A stretch of 5,576 bases of DNA from an uncultured Lachnospiraceae bacterium (lineage in GTDB: Bacteria > Bacillota > Clostridia > Lachnospirales > Lachnospiraceae). The position numbers and the translations under genes are program-made. Positions 1 through 5,191 of the stretch are shown here, piece by piece. A model generated the notes under the pieces. That model was given only the letters and a program-made list of their open reading frames with translations, was not told the DNA's origin and did no database searches. How positions within the stretch are numbered: the first letter of the stretch is position 1; each line of letters opens with the position of its first letter. The stretch covers positions 1-5,576 of the forward strand of contig OMRF01000043.1 in assembly GCA_900313435.1 (NCBI GenBank), given 5' to 3'.

Positions 1-943
1 CGCTGCTATGCACTGCTCCGCAAACACAGATATGGAAGGCAAGAACACAGCTATCTTCTTCGGTCTCTCCGGAACAGGAAAGACCACACTTTCTACCGAT
101 CCCAAGAGAAAGCTCATCGGTGATGACGAGCACGGCTGGGACGACAACGGCGTATTCAATTTCGAGGGCGGCTGCTACGCAAAGGTAATCAACCTCGACA
201 AGGATTCCGAGCCCGATATCTACAACGCGCTCAAGCGTGACGCCCTTCTTGAGAACGTTACACTCGACGCGAACGGAAAGATCGATTTCGCTGACAAGAG
301 CGTAACCGAGAATACCCGCGTATCTTATCCTATCTATCACATTAATAATATCGTAAAGCCTATCTCTCACGGACCTGCGGCTCAGAACGTTATCTTCCTT
401 TCTGCTGACGCTTTCGGCGTTCTTCCTCCGGTATCTATCCTGACACCTGAGCAGACGCAGTATTACTTCCTTTCAGGCTTTACAGCAAAGCTTGCCGGTA
501 CAGAGCGCGGCATCACTGAGCCCACTCCTACCTTCTCAGCATGCTTTGGTCAGGCCTTCCTCGAGCTTCATCCCACGAAATACGCTGAGGAGCTGGTAAA
601 GAGGATGAAGGCATCCGGCGCGAAGGCTTACCTTGTAAACACCGGCTGGAACGGAACCGGAAAGCGTATCTCCATCAAGGATACGAGAGGAATCATCGAT
701 GCGATCCTTAACGGAGACATCAAGGGCGTTCCTACAAAGAAGATCCCTTACTTCGATTTCGAAGTTCCTACAGAACTCAAGGGTGTTGATACCGGAATCC
801 TTGATCCCAGAGACACCTATGCTAACGCATCAGAGTGGGAAGAGAAGGCGAAGGATCTTGCCGGCCGCTTCATCAAGAACTTCAAGAAATACGAGAGCAA
901 CGAAGCCGGAAAGGCACTCGTTGCAGCCGGTCCGAAGCTTTGA
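1..943 (+). CDS. pckA: Phosphoenolpyruvate carboxykinase (ATP), 3' part
   Basis: Cytosolic enzyme interconverting oxaloacetate + ATP with phosphoenolpyruvate + CO2 + ADP, at the junction of gluconeogenesis and C4-acid fermentation. The reading frame is open from base 2 (two Ala codons before the ATG at 8), so that ATG is internal. About 313 codons are visible; the family is usually about 530-540 aa, so roughly 220 N-terminal residues lie outside the window. Counting from Met at 8, the P-loop (kinase-1) GLSGTGKTT is at 19-27 and the kinase-2/metal motif LIGDDEHGW at 36-44. ENTRVSYPI carries the conserved active-site Arg, followed by GFTAKLAGTERGITEP and NTGWNGTGKRI, all typical of the ATP-dependent family rather than the GTP-dependent one. 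The stop TGA at 941-943 is followed 23 nt later by a strong terminator. No frameshift or missing key residue is seen in the visible part. Confidence 0.97.
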   Translation, partial: AAMHCSANTDMEGKNTAIFFGLSGTGKTTLSTDPKRKLIGDDEHGWDDNGVFNFEGGCYAKVINLDKDSEPDIYNALKRDALLENVTLDANGKIDFADKSVTENTRVSYPIYHINNIVKPISHGPAAQNVIFLSADAFGVLPPVSILTPEQTQYYFLSGFTAKLAGTERGITEPTPTFSACFGQAFLELHPTKYAEELVKRMKASGAKAYLVNTGWNGTGKRISIKDTRGIIDAILNGDIKGVPTKKIPYFDFEVPTELKGVDTGILDPRDTYANASEWEEKAKDLAGRFIKNFKKYESNEAGKALVAAGPKL

Positions 944-966
944 TCTAGAAAAAACCATGATTTCAG

Positions 967-998
967 CCCCGGAAGATGATCAAATCTTCCGGGGTTTT
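967..998 (+). terminator. Rho-independent terminator of pckA
   Basis: CCCCGGAAGAT (967-977) and ATCTTCCGGGG (984-994) form a perfect 11-bp stem with a 6-nt loop GATCAA, followed by TTTTGTT. This is a textbook intrinsic terminator 23 nt after the pckA stop. The sirtuin ribosome binding site begins only 8 nt beyond the T-run, so any transcript entering the next gene from pckA must read through it. Confidence 0.92.
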
Positions 999-1020
999 GT
1001 TCATTCAGGGGGTTATTTTT

Positions 1021-1803
1021 ATGGCTGAAAATAATGAAAAGATAGAAAAGCTCCAGAAAATGATAGATGATTCCAATAGGATAGTCTTTTTCGGCGGCGC
1101 GGGGGTCTCGACCGAGTCCGGAGTCCCGGATTTCAGGAGCGAGAACGGTCTTTACAATCAGAAGTACGATTACGGCTATCCGCCGGAGACCATGCTCTCT
1201 CATACCTTCTGGGTTGCCCACAGGAAGGATTTCTTCAGGTTTTATTACGAGAGGATCCTCCTGGAGGAGGTGGATACTCCGTCCGGAAAGAAAATAATAG
1301 AGCCAAACGCCGCTCACATCTTCCTCGCAAAGCTTGAGGAAGCGGGAAAACTCTCGGCTGTTGTGACTCAGAACATTGACGGACTTCATCAGAAGGCGGG
1401 AAATAAGAAGGTCTACGAGCTCCACGGCACTGTGATGCGGAATTTCTGCACGAAATGTCATGAGATGTATGACGTAGACTGGATGATGGATCAGAAGCAT
1501 AAGGGTATATACGAGCCCGTTTGTGATAAATGCGGCGCGCCGGTGAAGCCCGATGTGGTGCTTTATGAGGAAGGACTTGACGACGACACGGTTGAGGGCG
1601 CGGTGAACGCCATAAGGGACGCCGATATGCTGATAATAGGCGGAACTTCCCTCGTAGTATATCCGGCAGCAGGCTTCGTCAATTATTATCGCGGAAACAG
1701 GCTCGTCCTGATAAACAAGTCCCTCACGGGCCGCGAAGCAGAGGCAGACCTTGTCATCAACGATTCCATAGGTCAGGTCTTTTCACAGATACATATAAAC
1801 TGA
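1021..1803 (+). CDS. Sirtuin, NAD-dependent protein deacylase (Sir2 family)
   Basis: Cytosolic enzyme that removes acyl groups from lysines, consuming NAD+ and releasing nicotinamide and O-acyl-ADP-ribose. It is 260 aa, about the usual bacterial length. Visible motifs are GAGVSTESG at 26-34 and PDFR at 36-39 (NAD pocket), TQNIDGLHQ at 116-124, catalytic His135 in HGT, four zinc-ribbon cysteines (143, 146, 168, 171), and GTSLVVYPA followed by NKSLT near the C-terminus. The ATG at 1021 was chosen because AGGGGG (1007-1012) lies 8 nt upstream; an in-frame ATG at 976 sits inside the pckA terminator stem and has no ribosome binding site. An apparent insertion lies near residues 82-93, between the conserved FYxEx and PNAAH elements. 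The acyl specificity cannot be read here. Adjacency to pckA would fit a metabolic role, but no promoter can fit between the terminator and the start, so its transcription probably depends on read-through or a start site inside pckA. Confidence 0.95.
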   Translation: MAENNEKIEKLQKMIDDSNRIVFFGGAGVSTESGVPDFRSENGLYNQKYDYGYPPETMLSHTFWVAHRKDFFRFYYERILLEEVDTPSGKKIIEPNAAHIFLAKLEEAGKLSAVVTQNIDGLHQKAGNKKVYELHGTVMRNFCTKCHEMYDVDWMMDQKHKGIYEPVCDKCGAPVKPDVVLYEEGLDDDTVEGAVNAIRDADMLIIGGTSLVVYPAAGFVNYYRGNRLVLINKSLTGREAEADLVINDSIGQVFSQIHIN

Positions 1804-1838
1804 TCATTCCGACCTGCCGGAACTTAAAAATATAATTT

Positions 1839-1858
1839 ATACTTTAAAAATAAAGTAT
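1839..1858 (+). terminator. AT-rich inverted repeat, weak terminator candidate for the sirtuin gene
   Basis: ATACTTTA (1839-1846), loop AAAA, TAAAGTAT (1851-1858) is a perfect 8-bp inverted repeat, followed only by TTGC. The stem is nearly all A-T and there is no real T-run, so termination would be weak. It sits 35 nt after the sirtuin stop and just before the rpsF promoter, and may simply be part of an AT-rich upstream promoter region. Confidence 0.3.
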
Positions 1859-1862
1859 TTGC

Positions 1863-1891
1863 TTGCAAAACTCGTTTTCAAGTGATAGTAT
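1863..1891 (+). promoter_or_regulatory. Extended -10 promoter of the rpsF-ssb-rpsR operon
   Basis: TTGCAA (1863-1868) as -35, a 17-nt spacer, and TAGTAT (1886-1891) as -10, preceded by TGA at 1883-1885, which makes an extended -10 (TGnTAGTAT). It is preceded by A/T-rich DNA (1821-1860) that could act as an UP element, as expected for a ribosomal-protein operon. Transcription would begin near 1898, giving a leader of about 105 nt. A near-perfect dyad at 1862-1882 lies across the -35 and spacer. The position is inferred from sequence only. Confidence 0.7.
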
Positions 1892-1897
1892 TGGCAA

Positions 1898-1984
1898 GCG
1901 TGGTTTTAAGAGACCACTCCTGCCGGCTCATGGGAGTCGGCCGTAAGGAGCGCCGGTACTGGTTTTCCGATGCTCCGTCAGTCC
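1898..1984 (+). promoter_or_regulatory. Structured rpsF leader, candidate S6:S18-binding autoregulatory RNA
   Basis: Three hairpins can be drawn by hand. Hairpin 1: 1900-1906 with 1911-1917 (GTGGTTT / AGACCAC), loop TAAG. Hairpin 2: 1922-1929 with 1934-1941 (GCCGGCTC / GAGTCGGC), 8 bp including one G-T, loop ATGG. Hairpin 3: GGAGC (1947-1951) with GCTCC (1972-1976), enclosing CGG (1954-1956) with CCG (1967-1969) and unpaired bases between them. CCG triplets occur repeatedly (1923, 1941, 1953, 1967, 1975). Known biology: many bacteria carry an rpsF leader RNA bound by the S6:S18 complex through a CCG-containing internal loop that mimics the 16S site. The location and CCG-bearing structures fit; an exact match to the published consensus was not tested. 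CTCC at 1973-1976 could alternatively pair with the rpsF SD GGAG (1988-1991), suggesting a switch. Confidence 0.55.
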
Positions 1985-2002
1985 AAAGGAGGAAAAAAAC
2001 AG

Positions 2003-2407
2003 ATGAAAAAGTACGAATTGGCTCTCGTTCTTTCAGAAAAGATCGAGGACAACGCCAGAGACGCGCTTCTTTCAAAGGCGAAGGATTACATATCCCGCGC
2101 GGGAGGAACAGTTACTGACGTTGATGCACAGGGAAGGAAGCGTCTTGCTTACGAGATCAAGGGCATGACAGAGGCTTATTATTACTATGTAGCCTTTGAG
2201 TCTGAGACCGATGCGCCCGCGAAGATCGAGGAAAATGTCCGCATCATGGACAATGTTCTGAGATTCCTCATCGTAAGCGTTGATCCTGAGCTGGAGGAGA
2301 AGAAAAAGCAGATCAAGAAGAGACCTGCTCCCCAGAGAGAGGAAGAGGCTTCCGATGAAGTCGATGAAGCTGATGTACAGGATGAAGCTTCAGAAGGCGA
2401 AGAGTGA
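2003..2407 (+). CDS. rpsF: 30S ribosomal protein S6
   Basis: Component of the small-subunit platform, binding 16S rRNA as a heterodimer with S18, which is encoded two genes downstream. The protein is 134 aa. The core MKKYELALVL through DNVLRFLIV and VDPE spans residues 1-95, the usual S6 ferredoxin-like fold, with the GRKRLAYEIKG element at 44-54. The ATG at 2003 is preceded by AAAGGAGG (1985-1992) with a 10-nt gap; an in-frame ATG at 1970 lies inside the leader hairpin and lacks a ribosome binding site. After the core come a basic stretch (K100-K102, K105-R107, R112) and a strongly acidic tail at 113-134, with 13 Asp/Glu in 22 residues and no Lys or Arg. It is the first gene of the operon with ssb and rpsR and follows a structured leader. 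Confidence 0.96.
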   Translation: MKKYELALVLSEKIEDNARDALLSKAKDYISRAGGTVTDVDAQGRKRLAYEIKGMTEAYYYYVAFESETDAPAKIEENVRIMDNVLRFLIVSVDPELEEKKKQIKKRPAPQREEEASDEVDEADVQDEASEGEE

Positions 2408-2429
2408 TCTTTCTTAAGACGGGCACCGA

Positions 2430-2449
2430 TTCCTTATTGAGATAAGGAG
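2430..2449 (+). promoter_or_regulatory. Hairpin covering the ssb ribosome binding site
   Basis: TCCTTAT (2431-2437) and ATAAGGA (2442-2448) form a perfect 7-bp stem with loop TGAG, extended by a T2430-G2449 wobble. The 3' arm contains the ssb Shine-Dalgarno core AGGAG (2445-2449), 8 nt before the ATG at 2458. When folded, most of the SD is paired, so ssb translation would depend on opening the stem. Translating ribosomes stop at 2407, too far upstream to open it directly. The pairing is seen in sequence; the effect on translation is inferred. Confidence 0.6.
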
Positions 2450-2457
2450 AGATTTAT

Positions 2458-2898
2458 ATGAACAAAGTCATACTTATGGGAAGGCTTACGAGAGACCCCG
2501 AGGTTCGTTATTCAAACGACCTTGCAGTCGCGAGTTTTTCAATAGCCGTTGACAGGAGATTCAAGAAGGAAGGGCAGCCGGAAGCGGATTTCTTCGACTG
2601 CACCGCCTTCAGAAAGACAGCGGAGTTTATTGAAAAATATCTTCATAAAGGCACGAAGGTCGTTCTTGACGGCGAACTTCAGAATGATAATTATACGAAT
2701 AAAGAGGGACAGAAGGTTTACAGGACAAGGATCATGGTAAACCAGATTGAGTTCGCGGAATCAAAGGCCGCTTCACAGAATGGAGCTGCCCAGATTCCTT
2801 CCGGTGATCCGGGACCTTCTTCGGCACCTGTTTCCGGCTCGGGTGATGGCTTTATGTCAATTCCCGAGGGCGTGGATGAGGAACTCCCGTTTTCGTGA
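2458..2898 (+). CDS. ssb: Single-stranded DNA-binding protein
   Basis: Binds single-stranded DNA in replication, recombination and repair and recruits partner proteins through its C-terminal tip. It is 146 aa, somewhat short for a bacterial SsbA type. The OB fold occupies about residues 1-105: MNKVILMGRLTRDPE, VASFSIAVDR, ADFFDCTAFRKTAEF, YLHKGTKVVLDGEL and YRTRIMVNQIEF are all family hallmarks. A Gly/Ser/Pro-rich disordered linker of about 30 residues follows. The acidic tip reads DEELPFS, whereas the classical tip ends DDDIPF or DDDLPF with Phe as the last residue; here Ser follows. The SD is AAGGAGA (2444-2450), 7 nt before ATG, held in a hairpin. It lies between rpsF and rpsR, the conserved bacterial order. 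Confidence 0.96.
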   Translation: MNKVILMGRLTRDPEVRYSNDLAVASFSIAVDRRFKKEGQPEADFFDCTAFRKTAEFIEKYLHKGTKVVLDGELQNDNYTNKEGQKVYRTRIMVNQIEFAESKAASQNGAAQIPSGDPGPSSAPVSGSGDGFMSIPEGVDEELPFS

Positions 2899-2915
2899 TT
2901 CCCAAATTTGTATGA

Positions 2916-2937
2916 CCGTATAGTAAAGATACGGAGG
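2916..2937 (+). promoter_or_regulatory. Hairpin overlapping the rpsR ribosome binding site
   Basis: CCGTAT (2916-2921) and ATACGG (2929-2934) form a perfect 6-bp inverted repeat with loop AGTAAAG. The first two G of the rpsR SD GGAGG (2933-2937) are in the stem, and the ATG follows at 2946. It is weaker than the hairpin before ssb but has the same design. The upstream arm carries a CCG, the triplet that S6:S18 recognises in known leaders; whether that matters here is speculative. Confidence 0.45.
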
Positions 2938-2945
2938 AAAAAGAA

Positions 2946-3206
2946 ATGGCATTTCAGAAAAGTGACAGTGACAGACCGCGCGGACCGAGAAAGCCCATGC
3001 ACAGACGCAGGAAGGTCTGCATATTCTGCGGAAATGAAGCAGTGATCGATTACAAGGATACCGAGCTTTTGAAGAAGTATATTTCCGAAAGAGGAAAGAT
3101 CCTTCCCCGCCGCGTGACGGGCAACTGTGCGAAGCATCAGAGAGAGATCACAACAGCGATCAAGCGCGCAAGGCACATGGCGCTTATGCCTTATGTAGTT
3201 GATTAA
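2946..3206 (+). CDS. rpsR: 30S ribosomal protein S18
   Basis: Small-subunit platform protein that pairs with S6 on 16S rRNA. It is 86 aa, a normal length. The signature KDTELLKKYISERGKILPRRVTGNCAKHQR followed by RARHMALMPYVVD is near-invariant in S18 (shown here only by its short elements KYISERGKILPRR, GNCAKHQR and ALMPYVVD). Cys25-x2-Cys28 plus Cys61-x2-His64 give a possible zinc site, as in the cysteine-containing (C+) S18 form; metal binding is inferred. The N-terminus (R10-K23) is strongly basic. SD GGAGG at 2933-2937 lies 8 nt before the ATG. It is the last gene of the rpsF-ssb-rpsR operon and is followed by a terminator hairpin 16 nt after its stop. Confidence 0.97.
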   Translation: MAFQKSDSDRPRGPRKPMHRRRKVCIFCGNEAVIDYKDTELLKKYISERGKILPRRVTGNCAKHQREITTAIKRARHMALMPYVVD

Positions 3207-3222
3207 GATTCACGAAAGAAAC

Positions 3223-3262
3223 AAGGGGGCGGTTCTTCTAAAAAGAAGGACCGTCCTCTTTG
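3223..3262 (+). terminator. Terminator hairpin of the rpsF-ssb-rpsR operon
   Basis: A long stem pairs 3223-3239 (AAGGGGGCGGTTCTTCT) with 3244-3260 across an AAAA loop: 17 bp including three G-T wobbles and no mismatches. The tail is short (TTTG after the C at 3258), so termination may be partial. The wobbles mean the pairing suits RNA on this strand better than the opposite strand. Its 3' arm contains AAGGA (3246-3250), the only plausible ribosome binding site for the next gene, whose TTG start is at its edge. Confidence 0.8.
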
Positions 3263-4174
3263 TCACATCAAAATATGGAAAAAGACTATTCGGGAAAAAC
3301 TGAAGAAAAGCTTCTGGAGGAACTTCGCAAGGAGAGCGGGCTTCCGCTGTCCCTTGAAGAAGGCGCCGTTTTAGATGATGAGGGACGGCAGCGTCTTTCG
3401 GAACTTATTATGAGTATTAAGAGTGCTTCCGACAAGGATGCGGTGCTTATACGCTTTCTGACCGGTGCTGCGGAAAAGGATGAGCTCTCCCGCGCATTTC
3501 CGAGATTCTTCAGAGCTGTTTCGGGAGAGAATGCGCAATTTTCAGTCTTTCTTATCCGGACGGAGAATGAGAAGGGATCGGGCGATCCGGTCTTTTCGGT
3601 CCTGTCAGGCCTGTTTCCGGCGCCGAAGAATCTTATATCGAAGGTTAATGACAAGACCTTTGTCGTAGCAGCATCCGGGATCGATGAGGATGCCAGCGAT
3701 ATCGCTTTTATGATCAGTGATACCCTGAGCTCCGAGGCATTAACCGCAGTGCGTGTAGGATATGATAATAAAAAATGCAGCCTTGAGCTGATGCCACAGG
3801 CTTTTTCAAATGCCAGAAGCGCCATTCTCATTGCTGACATGTTTTCACTCGAGGATGCCTGCGTAGCCTACGGGGATCTCGGGCTTTCAAAGCTTCTTTC
3901 AAAGGTTCCGAAAGAGGATTGCAGCAGATATCTCGAAGAGGAATTCCAGGGCTTTGATTTTTCCACGATCTCTTCAGAGACCATGAATACGATAAATACG
4001 CTCTTTGAGAAGGGGCTTAATATCTCGGAGGCCGCCAGGGAGCTCTATGTTCACAGGAACACCCTTGTTTACCGGATAGAAAAATTCGAGCACGATTCCG
4101 GTCTCGACCTTCGGGATTTCGATGACGCCGTCCGCTGCAAGATAGGTCTTTTGCTCTCAAAGCGTCTTACCTGA
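3260..4174 (+). CDS. PucR/CdaR-family transcriptional regulator
   Basis: Probable DNA-binding regulator of 304 aa. The C-terminus is the PucR-type helix-turn-helix (HTH_30): LNISEAARELYVHRNTLVYRIEKF, with the helix-turn-helix at about 255-275 and the characteristic HRNTLVYR at 265-272, then DLRDFDDAVRCKIGLLL. Residues of about 165-235 resemble the GGDEF-like linker domain of this family (VRVGYDNKK, LELMPQAFSNARSAIL, then a YGDLGLSKLL element). The first ~90 residues show no recognisable sugar-diacid or purine-sensing domain, so the ligand is unknown. The start is uncertain: TTG at 3260 has AAGGA 9 nt upstream, while ATG at 3275 has no ribosome binding site. No promoter fits in the 53 nt after rpsR, so it may be expressed by read-through of the operon terminator. 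Target genes are not evident. Confidence 0.8.
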   Translation: MSHQNMEKDYSGKTEEKLLEELRKESGLPLSLEEGAVLDDEGRQRLSELIMSIKSASDKDAVLIRFLTGAAEKDELSRAFPRFFRAVSGENAQFSVFLIRTENEKGSGDPVFSVLSGLFPAPKNLISKVNDKTFVVAASGIDEDASDIAFMISDTLSSEALTAVRVGYDNKKCSLELMPQAFSNARSAILIADMFSLEDACVAYGDLGLSKLLSKVPKEDCSRYLEEEFQGFDFSTISSETMNTINTLFEKGLNISEAARELYVHRNTLVYRIEKFEHDSGLDLRDFDDAVRCKIGLLLSKRLT

Positions 4175-4189
4175 AAGCCCCGCCGCAGC

Positions 4190-4220
4190 CCGGGGGCATT
4201 GGAAAAAGGTCCACCCCCGG
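4190..4220. other. GC-rich hairpin without T-run after the regulator gene
   Basis: CCGGGGG (4190-4196) and CCCCCGG (4214-4220) form a perfect 7-bp GC stem; TGG (4200-4202) with CCA (4211-4213) can extend it inside, leaving a bulge CAT and loop AAAAAGGT. It begins 15 nt after the stop of the regulator. No T-run follows on either strand, so it is not a standard intrinsic terminator. It may stabilise the mRNA 3' end or pause RNA polymerase. The rest of 4221-4358 holds three spaced GTAC words (4229, 4241, 4250), a minus-strand ORF and no clear promoter. Confidence 0.5.
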
Positions 4221-4369
4221 ACTAACGGGTACATCGAAAAGTACACGAAGTACGGCAGTTCTTCCTTTACAACGAAAGCCTGACCTGCTATCATTTTGCT
4301 TACATATCCGTTTCTGCCTGAGAGCAGTCTGATGCATTTATTCATTGTTTCCGTTTTTAAAGGACAAAT

Positions 4370-5134
4370 ATGCTGTATTACGAAAAGATAAACAACAATT
4401 CTGACAAATGGGTTCTTTTCATCCATGGCCTTGGCGGCAGTATTGAAACCTGGAAATATCAGCTTGAGGATTTCAGAAGCTACAATATCATAAGGGTAGA
4501 TCTGATGGGACACGGGAAGAGCGCTTTGGTAAAGGGCTCCGCGGACACCGCGACCGTGAAGGAGATCAAAGCGATCCTTGATGAGAACGGGATAGACATG
4601 GTCAATATTGTCTCCCTTTCCCTCGGAACCCTGGTAGCGGTTGAATTCGCGCATCTCTATCCTGAAATGACGGGCTCGATCATACTGGGAGGGAGCATAT
4701 TGAATCTGAGCCTCTCAAGAAAAATGCTCCTTGGCTTTGTGAGGATCCTATGGTTCCTTCCGGCGAGATGGATCTATTCCATTTTTGCGAGGATAATGCT
4801 TCCGAATGAGAATCACAAAAAGTCCAGAAGGATCTTTGTCCGGGAGAGCCTCAAGATGAAAAACAGCGCTTTCTGGGCATGGCTCTCCGCGATCTCGCCC
4901 TCAAAGAAAAAGCTGGCCTCTCTGCTTGATACCTTAAAGGCCCGGCTCAACCGCGTTCTTTTCATTTCAGGGGACGAGGATTTCATGTTCCTTCCGGGGA
5001 TACGGAACCTGAAGGAAAAGCTCCATTCATGCAGGATCGAGCTCCTGAAAAAATGCGGGCATATTTGCAGCATCGAGCAGCACGAAAAGTTTGACAGGCT
5101 CTCGCTTCAGTTTCTCGCAGATACAGCAAGGTGA
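4370..5134 (+). CDS. Alpha/beta-fold hydrolase
   Basis: Small soluble hydrolase of unknown substrate, 254 aa, no signal peptide. The fold is shown by LFIHGLGGS at 16-24 (oxyanion region HGLGG), RVDLMGHGKS at 42-51, the nucleophile elbow SLSLGT at 82-87, a hydrophobic helical cap at about 110-190, ISGDEDFMF at 199-207 supplying the acid (Asp204 most likely), and CGHICSIEQ with His231. Thus Ser84-Asp204-His231 form a plausible triad. The first Gly of the usual GxSxG elbow is Ser82. Lipase, esterase, haloperoxidase-like and MenH-like roles are all possible from sequence alone. SD AAAGGA (4359-4364) lies 5 nt before the ATG. It is separated from the regulator by 195 nt and ends in a strong terminator, so it may be a single-gene unit; its promoter was not identified. 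Confidence 0.88.
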   Translation: MLYYEKINNNSDKWVLFIHGLGGSIETWKYQLEDFRSYNIIRVDLMGHGKSALVKGSADTATVKEIKAILDENGIDMVNIVSLSLGTLVAVEFAHLYPEMTGSIILGGSILNLSLSRKMLLGFVRILWFLPARWIYSIFARIMLPNENHKKSRRIFVRESLKMKNSAFWAWLSAISPSKKKLASLLDTLKARLNRVLFISGDEDFMFLPGIRNLKEKLHSCRIELLKKCGHICSIEQHEKFDRLSLQFLADTAR

Positions 5135-5157
5135 GATGTTCTGAAAAGATAATGATC

Positions 5158-5190
5158 ATCGGGCAGAGGAAACTATCCTCTGCCCGATTT
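5158..5190. terminator. Terminator hairpin between convergent genes
   Basis: ATCGGGCAGAGGA (5158-5170) and TCCTCTGCCCGAT (5176-5188) form a perfect 13-bp stem with loop AACTA. On the plus strand it is followed by TTTGCTATTT, on the minus strand by GATCATTATCTTTT. It lies 23 nt after the hydrolase stop and 3 nt after the stop of the minus-strand gene, so it probably serves both, better on the plus strand. Confidence 0.88.
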
Positions 5191-5191
5191 G

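Noticed and set aside
921..949. Possible promoter for the sirtuin gene: TTGCAG, 17-nt spacer, TCTAGA with a TGA before it.
   Set aside because: Both hexamers match the consensus at only about three of six positions and the -35 lies in pckA coding sequence; spacing alone is not enough.
976..1020. Upstream in-frame ATG for the sirtuin, adding 15 residues.
   Set aside because: It lies in the terminator stem, has no ribosome binding site, and the extra residues are not sirtuin-like.
817..1500. Long minus-strand open frame of 227 codons across the pckA end and the sirtuin.
   Set aside because: It is antisense to two clearly recognised genes and crosses a terminator; no family features seen.
3286..3840. 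Minus-strand open frame of 184 codons within the regulator gene.
   Set aside because: Ser/Arg-rich low-complexity translation, the usual shadow of a coding frame on the opposite strand.
4312..4334. CTGAGA flanked by CTGC/GCAG followed by TGATGC, reminiscent of a TPP riboswitch core.
   Set aside because: The other conserved TPP elements (GGGGTGC, ACCC, the GAACCTGAT region) are missing and the distance to the ATG is too short.
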